From contig JAMORZ010000094.1 in assembly GCA_027063295.1 (NCBI GenBank), positions 1 to 10,736 of the forward strand: DNA of 10,736 nt. The letters are read 5' to 3'. Position numbers and translations under genes: made by a program. The notes beneath the pieces were generated by a model. The model was not told where the DNA came from. It saw nothing but the letters and a program-made list of their open reading frames with translations, and did no database searches. Below are positions 5,852-10,736 of this stretch, one piece after another. How positions within the stretch are numbered: the stretch's first letter is position 1; each line of letters begins with the position of its first letter. The stretch is from Sulfurimonas sp. GTDB lineage: Bacteria > Campylobacterota > Campylobacteria > Campylobacterales > Sulfurimonadaceae.

Positions 5852-6926
5852 TTTGTTCTCCTTGCGTTTTCTCTTTTAGCTGTCCACATGCAGCACTGAT
5901 ATCTATCCCTTTAGAATCACGTATGGTGCAAAGAAGTCCATGCTTTACAAGATACTCCTGAAACGCAAACATATCATCATAACTTGGTCGCTCATAGTCT
6001 GTACCAGGGTATGGGTTAAAGTAGATAAGGTTTACCTTTGCTTTGATTCCACTGAGAAGTTTTACTAACTTTTTTGCACTTGTTATATCGTCGTTTTTAT
6101 CTTTGATAACAAGGTACTCAAACATAACACGTTTGCGAGTGTCTATAGGGAAACGTTTCACTGCTTCTATGATGGAGTTGATGTTATGTGCTTTATTCAT
6201 AGGTATAAGCTCACTTCTAAGCTCATCATCAACAGCATGAAGGGAGATCGCTATGTGAACTCCAAGATCCATTTCGCCTAGTTTGTCTATCTTGGTGCTT
6301 AGACCACTTGTACTAACAGTTTGGCGTTTGCCTGAGATGCTCAGACCATCATTTTCTTGGAAAATCTCTATCGCTTTTGCAAGGTTAGTGAGGTTGTCGA
6401 GTGGCTCACCCATCCCCATATAGACTATATTTATCTTTCTGTTATGCTTGTGGTTATTATCGCGTTTTAAAGTAACTACTTGGGCAACAATCTCTCCGGC
6501 ACTCAGATCTCTTGTAAATCCACCTTTTGCAGTGAGACAAAAGCTGCACCCCACTTTACACCCAACCTGAGTTGAAACACAGATGGTGTATTTGGCCTCT
6601 TGCACAACCTCTCCATCATCACCATACTGCTCATCTTTCATCTTTAGCCATACAGCTTCCATCGTTTTACCATCTTGAAGTTCTAAGAGATACTTGATCG
6701 TTCCATCACTTGATAGCTCTTTGTTTACAATTTTGAGTGGATTGACAAGGTGTGTTTGTGCTAGCTCCTCTTTGAGTGTTTTTGGTATATTTTTCATATC
6801 ATCGTAGCTTGAAGCATACTGATGGTAAAGCCACCCGTAGATCTGTTTTGCACGAAACGATGGTTTTACAATAGCTTGTAACTCTTTTAGGGTATAGTCC
6901 ATTAGTGATGGTTTGAGTTGTGTCAT
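5844..6926 (-). CDS. rlmN: Dual-specificity 23S rRNA (A2503-C2) / tRNA (A37-C2) methyltransferase RlmN, radical SAM
   Basis: Methylates C2 of adenine 2503 in 23S rRNA and A37 in some tRNAs, using two S-adenosylmethionines. The 360 residues show the radical-SAM cluster motif Cys123-xxx-Cys127-xx-Cys130 (GCKVGCSFC), the SAM-binding GMGEP (171-175), and both conserved cysteines of the mechanism: Cys116 (YTICVSTQVGC) and the methyl-carrying Cys347 (SAACGQL). An N-terminal accessory domain (about 1-95) precedes the barrel. It begins in an ATGA overlap with the upstream nucleoside-phosphorylase-like gene and ends overlapping the 34-residue microprotein, so it sits in the middle of a tightly coupled operon. 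The family also contains Cfr, but the length, the accessory domain and the context favour RlmN. Confidence 0.96.
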   Translation of the reverse strand: MTQLKPSLMDYTLKELQAIVKPSFRAKQIYGWLYHQYASSYDDMKNIPKTLKEELAQTHLVNPLKIVNKELSSDGTIKYLLELQDGKTMEAVWLKMKDEQYGDDGEVVQEAKYTICVSTQVGCKVGCSFCLTAKGGFTRDLSAGEIVAQVVTLKRDNNHKHNRKINIVYMGMGEPLDNLTNLAKAIEIFQENDGLSISGKRQTVSTSGLSTKIDKLGEMDLGVHIAISLHAVDDELRSELIPMNKAHNINSIIEAVKRFPIDTRKRVMFEYLVIKDKNDDITSAKKLVKLLSGIKAKVNLIYFNPYPGTDYERPSYDDMFAFQEYLVKHGLLCTIRDSKGIDISAACGQLKEKTQGEQNG

Positions 6927-7465
6927 TTTTGTGTGAGTTCCTTTATCCGTTTTGTAACATGTTTAGTGAGTAACTCTTTGGCTTTTGCATGGTTTTTGAT
7001 AAAATCTGCATGTGCTTCTGTGTTAGTGTAGTTAGTAACACAAAACACTCCACCAGCTGGAATGTTAAACTCTTTTGCCACACTTAGTACTGCAAAAAAC
7101 TCCATGTTTTCAAGCCCTACTCCAAGCCTGAGAAACTTTTGTGTCAGTTCTATATTTGTAGAGATATAGTTTGATGAGTTTATGATGATATCTTGTGTGT
7201 TAGTTGTGTTAGTACTTATCACATTTTCAAGTGGTGTGTAGGCATTTTTCTCTAAAAATGCAAGTTCTATGTTAGCAGCAGTTTTGCTCTCAACTATATC
7301 AAATATCTTTGCATCTCCATAACTTCCAGCAGTGCCTACAAAGAGCAAAAACTCAGGTTTATCAAAAAGGCAAAGTCGTGTAAGGTTGAGAGTAGTCTCT
7401 ATCATCCCCACCCCCATAGGTGTGGCAAAATCAAAAGTTTCATTGTTTCCAGCACAGATTATCAT
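6923..7465 (-). CDS. Short nucleoside-phosphorylase/hydrolase-superfamily protein
   Basis: This 180-residue protein looks like a member of the purine-nucleoside phosphorylase (PNP_UDP_1) superfamily, which breaks the bond between base and sugar of nucleosides. Recognisable pieces are LLFVGTAGSYG (40-50), the ribose-binding Glu-Met-Glu of ENMEFFAVLSVA (119-130), and VTNYTN (143-148) where 5'-methylthioadenosine/S-adenosylhomocysteine nucleosidase has a catalytic Asp in its SD motif. It is shorter than usual (relatives have about 230 or more residues) and lacks the N-terminal IGIIGA-like strand. The Asp-to-Asn change resembles true purine phosphorylases more than MTA nucleosidase. It starts in an ATGA overlap with hisF and ends in one with rlmN. 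The region 84-91 is rich in Thr and Asn. Substrate is unknown, and it may be a reduced or divergent enzyme. Confidence 0.75.
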   Translation of the reverse strand: MIICAGNNETFDFATPMGVGMIETTLNLTRLCLFDKPEFLLFVGTAGSYGDAKIFDIVESKTAANIELAFLEKNAYTPLENVISTNTTNTQDIIINSSNYISTNIELTQKFLRLGVGLENMEFFAVLSVAKEFNIPAGGVFCVTNYTNTEAHADFIKNHAKAKELLTKHVTKRIKELTQK

Positions 7466-8223
7466 AGTCTAACAGGTATCTTTTGTTCGTGTAGATAGTG
7501 TTTGAGATCCATAATATCTATCTCTTTGTAGTGAAAAATACTCGCAGCAAGTGCAGCATCTGCTCCCACATCAAATGCATCTTTGATATGCTCCATCGTT
7601 CCTGCTCCACCACTTGCTATTACCGGTACATTGACAGCTTTGCTTATCTGCTCTGTGATGTTTAGCTCAAATCCAGCTTTTGTTCCATCTGCATCCATAG
7701 ATGTAAGTAGTATCTCACCACTTCCACGACTTACTACCTCTTTTGCCCATTCGAGTGCATCTATGCCAGTATCTACCCTGCCCCCGTTAAGATAGACATT
7801 GTAGCTGCCCTTTTTGTTGCGTTTGACATCTATGGCCGTGACAATACACTGAGAGCCAAAACGTTTCGCACCCTCATCTATGAGTTCAGGTCGTTTGATA
7901 GCTGCTGAGTTCACACTTACTTTGTCGCACCCTACATTGAGGAGTTTGTAGATATCTTCAAGTTTTCGGATCCCACCACCAACAGTAAGGGGGATAAAAA
8001 TCTCACGAGCAACCTGAGCAACAATATCTACAATAGTATCACGATTATCAGAAGATGCCGTGATATCTAAAAATGTAAGTTCATCTGCACCCTCTTCGTT
8101 ATAACGACGTGCAACTTCAACAGGATCACCCGCATCTTTGAGTCCAACAAAGTTGACACCTTTGACAACACGCCCATCTTTTACATCTAAACAAGGGATA
8201 ATTCTTTTTGCAAAATAGTTCAT
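7462..8223 (-). CDS. hisF: Imidazole glycerol phosphate synthase, cyclase subunit
   Basis: Forms imidazole glycerol phosphate and AICAR from PRFAR and ammonia delivered by HisH, a central step of histidine synthesis that also feeds AICAR to the purine pathway. The (beta/alpha)8 barrel is complete at 253 residues. Catalytic Asp13 (CLDVKDGRVVKG) and Asp132 (AIDVK) are present, as are the phosphate-binding loops VGGGIR (81-86) and ASGGAG (203-208) and the TSMDADGTK motif (174-182). The ATG at 8223 has AAGGTAAAGAG upstream. HisH is not adjacent, so the his genes are dispersed. It is the first gene of the operon that continues into the phosphorylase-like gene and rlmN, and it has its own promoter beside a parS site. 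Confidence 0.97.
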   Translation of the reverse strand: MNYFAKRIIPCLDVKDGRVVKGVNFVGLKDAGDPVEVARRYNEEGADELTFLDITASSDNRDTIVDIVAQVAREIFIPLTVGGGIRKLEDIYKLLNVGCDKVSVNSAAIKRPELIDEGAKRFGSQCIVTAIDVKRNKKGSYNVYLNGGRVDTGIDALEWAKEVVSRGSGEILLTSMDADGTKAGFELNITEQISKAVNVPVIASGGAGTMEHIKDAFDVGADAALAASIFHYKEIDIMDLKHYLHEQKIPVRL

Positions 8224-8251
8224 AATACTCTTTACCTTAATATATAAACAT

Positions 8252-8279
8252 ATTATATCTTCTTAGACTTATAGTTCAA
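8252..8279 (-). promoter_or_regulatory. Promoter of the hisF operon
   Basis: On the minus strand TTGAAC (8279 to 8274) and TATAAT (8257 to 8252) are separated by 16 bp, a good sigma-70 match. Transcription would start near 8245 and leave a leader of about 22 nt before the hisF ATG. The -35 box lies only 8 bp from the parS site at 8288. Confidence 0.6.
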
Positions 8280-8287
8280 TAATGCAA

Positions 8288-8303
8288 TGTTCCACGTGAA
8301 ACA
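8288..8303. other. parS: parS centromere site (ParB-binding), intergenic
   Basis: TGTTCCACGTGAAACA matches the ParB consensus TGTTNCACGTGAAACA at every defined position, and to my recollection it equals one of the Bacillus subtilis parS sequences. It is palindromic apart from one position pair. It lies between the divergent promoters of hisF and the 8363 gene, 3356 bp from the perfect site at 4932. ParB binding and spreading here could also affect these promoters. Confidence 0.9.
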
Positions 8304-8327
8304 ATATCATGCAAGGCTGTATAATTA

Positions 8328-8336
8328 TGTTATAAT
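8328..8336 (+). promoter_or_regulatory. Extended -10 promoter of the 8363-10733 cassette
   Basis: TG-T-TATAAT at 8328-8336 is a perfect extended -10 element. The predicted start is near 8343, about 20 nt before the ATG at 8363. A second TATAAT at 8320-8325 is an alternative. The -35 position (about 8308-8313) lies immediately beside parS. Confidence 0.6.
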
Positions 8337-8362
8337 AAGTTAAATGCTTGAAAGGTTTATGG

Positions 8363-9349
8363 ATGGAAATAACTCAGATTTATATTGTAGTGGCTATGCT
8401 AGTTGTATTGGTTGTAGTTGGTTTTATGTTCTTGCAGCTAAAAAAGAGATTGGAAAAATCTCAAGAAGATATTGTTGAATTACAATCAAATATAGAAAAG
8501 ATCTCTTTAGAAATAATAGATGAGATCAAAAGATCTAAAGAGGAAAGCCAGCAAGTTGTTGCAAAACTCCATCAAGAGATTTTAGATCGTAATGATCAAA
8601 TGTATAAAAGTATACAAGCATTTAATAATAAAGTACATTTAGAAATCGATAGCATGAAAACTTTACAGAGATCTCTGATAGAACAATTTCATACTACGGA
8701 GGGAAGTTTAAAAGAGAGTATGAAGGAGAATCAAAAACTCAATTTTCAAGAGCTACAATCTTTAGAAAAACAATTCTCAACCACAATAGCACAATCTATT
8801 GATGAAGTGAAAGATCTTTATACAAATAGTTTTACAATCACTGAAGAAAGAGCAGCTCACTTATCTAAAAAACAACAAGAATTAAAACAAGAGATGGTGA
8901 GTTTACATGAGCAAAATAATGCAAATGTTCAAAAAATATCACAATTGCTCAGCGAGAATTTATCGGTATCGCTACATAATATAGCTTCTTTAAAAATTGC
9001 AAACTTTATCAATACCACAAATGAAATAAGTAAATATAAAAATGGAGTAGAAGAGGAAGGTGGCTTTATTAAAGAGTTTGCTCATTGTAAATTGGTGCAA
9101 ATAAGAGATAAAAAAGATAAAGCGATAACACAAGTGGAGTATGAAGAAAATGGTAAATACAGATCAAAAGTTTTTGTAAAAGATAAACTAAAGTATATAA
9201 TGGAATATAAAGAGAATCAACTTGTAAAAAGTTATGAATATGATGATAAACAGAATCTACTTTTTGAATACCACTATGATGTTGCAGGTGAGATTACAAA
9301 AAGAGTTGAGTATCTCACAAACGGAAAGAAAAAAACTACTAAGTATTAA
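8363..9349 (+). CDS. Membrane-anchored coiled-coil protein with C-terminal beta-repeat region, function unknown
   Basis: A 328-residue protein of unrecognised family. I chose ATG 8363 because AAAGG ends 7 nt upstream. A longer reading from TTG 8348 would place the binding site inside the gene. Residues 5-25 form one transmembrane helix (IYIVVAMLVVLVVVGFMFL) followed by basic LKKR, so the rest probably faces the cytoplasm. Residues about 28-205 are a long charged helical region with coiled-coil character. Residues about 255-325 are Tyr-, Lys- and Glu-rich short strands (QVEYEENGKY, YIMEYKENQL, SYEYDDKQNL, FEYHYDVAGE, RVEYLTNGK) recalling MORN/YwqK-like repeats. The topology resembles RmuC-like or scaffold proteins, but no nuclease motif is seen. 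It leads a three-gene cassette, 16 nt before the next gene. Confidence 0.85.
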   Translation: MEITQIYIVVAMLVVLVVVGFMFLQLKKRLEKSQEDIVELQSNIEKISLEIIDEIKRSKEESQQVVAKLHQEILDRNDQMYKSIQAFNNKVHLEIDSMKTLQRSLIEQFHTTEGSLKESMKENQKLNFQELQSLEKQFSTTIAQSIDEVKDLYTNSFTITEERAAHLSKKQQELKQEMVSLHEQNNANVQKISQLLSENLSVSLHNIASLKIANFINTTNEISKYKNGVEEEGGFIKEFAHCKLVQIRDKKDKAITQVEYEENGKYRSKVFVKDKLKYIMEYKENQLVKSYEYDDKQNLLFEYHYDVAGEITKRVEYLTNGKKKTTKY

Positions 9350-9365
9350 TGAGAGGGTAAAGAGA

Positions 9366-9767
9366 ATGTATTTAGATCTATTGGACAAAAAAGAACAGGA
9401 AAATTTTTTAGAGTTAGCTCGTTATGCTATGGGGCTTAATGGTGAACATAAAGAGGAAGAAGAAGAGGTCTTAACTGGGTTTAAAAACGAATGTGAAATG
9501 CCAGAGTATAAAGCACATAGACAAGAAGATATAAAAAAAATTATCTTCGATTTGAAGGGTTCGACAAAAAAAGTTAAAAAAATAGTGATGATAGAGCTTT
9601 TTGGTATATTGTTAGCAGATGGTGAAGTGTGTAGCAATGAGGCAAAATTTGTTGATATGTTATCTGAAGAGTTTAGAATTAAAGAGTTTGAGGTAAAAAG
9701 GATTCAAAGATGGGTAGAAGCTATGAATGACCTTTTTGCTGAAGGTGTAGAGCTGATAAATAGATAG
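9366..9767 (+). CDS. TerB-like helical protein
   Basis: A 133-residue, all-helical acidic protein. The start is ATG 9366, preceded by AGAGGGTAAAGAGA. The same frame is open further upstream, but that part overlaps the previous gene and lacks a binding site. Residues about 70-105 (MIELFGILLADGEVCSNEAKFVDML) match the TerB/tellurite-resistance helical pattern, in which an acidic ADGE-type turn introduces a helix. The N-terminal helix (ELARYAMGLNGEHKEEEEEVLTGF) looks like a first, weaker half of the same repeat. TerB-type proteins act in metal and chemical stress responses, and Aravind and colleagues linked Ter systems to phage defence. No other ter gene is seen, so the link is by domain only. 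Confidence 0.82.
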   Translation: MYLDLLDKKEQENFLELARYAMGLNGEHKEEEEEVLTGFKNECEMPEYKAHRQEDIKKIIFDLKGSTKKVKKIVMIELFGILLADGEVCSNEAKFVDMLSEEFRIKEFEVKRIQRWVEAMNDLFAEGVELINR

Positions 9768-9776
9768 GAGATTGAT

Positions 9777-10733
9777 ATGGGACTGTGGGGATCAATAAAG
9801 AGTGCAGCATCTAAAGTTTGGAATGGTGCTAAAAAAATTGCAAAAAAAGCTGTACAGGCTACCGTTGATGTTGTGAAAGCGACTATTGAAGCTGTGAAAC
9901 ATCCAGTCAAAACTGCAAGTAAAGTTTGGAATAGTATCACAGGAAAAGACACCTTTGATGAAGCTAAAGAGCTGTTGCGGCAGATTACACTGAGGTATGA
10001 CAAAGCAAAAGCGAAGTATGAAGATGAAGTATCTGTTCTTTCTTCCTCTTTAGAAGAAAAGATTAAAACTATCAACTATCATAAAAAAGATATTTTTAAC
10101 AACCATTTTCACAGATTTACAAATCTGGCAAATAGACTATATAATCTAGAGATTGAAGGAAAAAGTTTTTTAGAATATTTTGATAGTTCTATAACACAGG
10201 TGAAAAATCAAAAAGGTGTACGAAAAAAAGCTGAACTTTACCAAATAGATTTTGATAATCTAAAATTTAGTGAGATTACATTTGGTATCTTGACTCTAGG
10301 TTTTTCAACACGTAAAAAAGCAAAGCAAACTCTTATAAAAGTGAAAGAGGAGGAGCAAAGGATCGAAGAGGAGATTGTCAAAATGAAATCTCAAGTGCGA
10401 AAACTCAAAGTGGTTGCCAAATCGATAGATAATGTTGTTGAGTATTTTGAAGTTCTTATTTTGAACTATGCAAAACTTTTAGATCGTTTTGAATTTGGAA
10501 TATCTACACAGATGCAAAAACAGCTTTTTATGGGTAAGCTTCTTAATGGTAAACTTGATTTTAAGTTAATGCCTATTGTGCATATTGAAGAGTTTCAGGT
10601 ACTCTTTAACCTCTCTATTGTGTTAAAACAGATGGCTACAATGGGTTATTTATCTGATACTCTTGAGGTAAATAAAGAAGATATAAAAATGATGAACACA
10701 CTACAATATAAAACAAAACAATTAGTTGCATAG
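9777..10733 (+). CDS. Unrecognised helical protein with cationic amphipathic N-terminus
   Basis: A complete 318-residue protein, starting at ATG 9777. The binding site TAGGAG overlaps the stop of the TerB-like gene (gap 9 nt), so the two are translated together. The first 50 or so residues begin MGLWGSIKSAASKVWNGAKK and are a Lys/Ala/Val-rich amphipathic helix like membrane-active peptides. ASKVWN occurs at 11-16 and 47-52. Residues about 60-155 are helical and charged. A hydrophobic stretch ITFGILTLGF (167-176) comes before a coiled coil (about 180-225, KEEEQRIEEEIVKMKSQVRKL). The C-terminal third is helical. There is no signal peptide and no enzyme motif. The mix suggests a cytoplasmic protein that can bind or insert into a membrane, with the coiled-coil protein at 8363 as possible partner. 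Function is unknown. Confidence 0.85.
   Translation: MGLWGSIKSAASKVWNGAKKIAKKAVQATVDVVKATIEAVKHPVKTASKVWNSITGKDTFDEAKELLRQITLRYDKAKAKYEDEVSVLSSSLEEKIKTINYHKKDIFNNHFHRFTNLANRLYNLEIEGKSFLEYFDSSITQVKNQKGVRKKAELYQIDFDNLKFSEITFGILTLGFSTRKKAKQTLIKVKEEEQRIEEEIVKMKSQVRKLKVVAKSIDNVVEYFEVLILNYAKLLDRFEFGISTQMQKQLFMGKLLNGKLDFKLMPIVHIEEFQVLFNLSIVLKQMATMGYLSDTLEVNKEDIKMMNTLQYKTKQLVA
9812..9932 (+). repeat. 13-bp direct repeat inside the 9777 gene
   Basis: TAAAGTTTGGAAT occurs at 9812-9824 and 9920-9932, exactly 108 bp (36 codons) apart and in the same frame. It encodes the two ASKVWN copies of the amphipathic N-terminus. It looks like an internal duplication of a roughly 36-residue helical unit that has since diverged between the copies. 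Confidence 0.65.
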
Positions 10734-10736
10734 TTT

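Noticed and set aside
6923..7465. Calling this gene mtnN/pfs (MTA/SAH nucleosidase)
   Set aside because: The N-terminal motif and the catalytic Asp of the nucleosidase are not seen and the protein is too short, so only the superfamily is supported.
8348..8362. TTG start for the coiled-coil protein gene
   Set aside because: The ribosome binding site AAAGG lies at 8351-8355, inside the extension, and fits ATG 8363 well.
9234..9365. Upstream extension of the TerB-like gene
   Set aside because: The open frame continues only by running inside the previous gene in another frame, with no binding site, and the domain begins after ATG 9366.
1..10736. CRISPR arrays, insertion sequences, tRNA or rRNA genes
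   Set aside because: No regularly spaced repeats, transposase motifs, terminal inverted repeats or tRNA-like cloverleaf sequences were found by reading.

Overview
The window reads as chromosomal DNA of a Campylobacterota (Epsilonproteobacteria) member, most like the Sulfurimonas group. The clues are an AT-rich genome, a class Ia NrdA with the extra loop between active-site cysteines that I recall from this phylum, and the order RluA-family gene, purB, nrdA. I recall the same order in Campylobacter jejuni (Cj0022c-purB-nrdA), where it lies a few tens of kb from dnaA. The exact species is not determined.

Layout, left to right. 1-262 (-): the start of an unrecognised protein just behind nrdA. 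270-2636 (-): nrdA. 2637-2838: an AT-rich gap with three copies of an 8-mer, two of them in a 12-bp inverted repeat, plus a 10-bp perfect hairpin behind purB. 2839-4170 (-): purB, divergent from 4253-5161 (+), an S4/RluA-type pseudouridine synthase. 5162-5472: a gene-free stretch with clustered TTCAC-core DnaA-box-like sites and a promoter-plus-hairpin element. 8223 down to 5473 (-): a compact operon hisF, nucleoside-phosphorylase-like gene, rlmN, a 34-codon membrane microprotein and a 79-codon conserved-looking small protein; the first four are joined by 4-, 4- and 8-nt overlaps. 8224-8362: divergent promoters around a parS site. 8363-10733 (+): three unrecognised genes in tight order, encoding a membrane-anchored coiled-coil protein, a TerB-like helical protein and a protein with a cationic amphipathic N-terminus.

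Most of the left 8 kb is housekeeping: deoxynucleotide and AMP synthesis, rRNA modification and histidine synthesis. The most notable non-coding signals are two ParB-binding parS sites. One is a perfect 16-bp palindrome inside the RluA-family gene (4932-4947) and the other lies between hisF and the gene at 8363 (8288-8303). Near the first is a group of DnaA-box-like elements at 5153-5343. Together they suggest an origin-proximal centromere region, possibly with a DnaA-binding locus. The most novel protein-coding content is the 8363-10733 cassette and the microprotein at 5747-5851.
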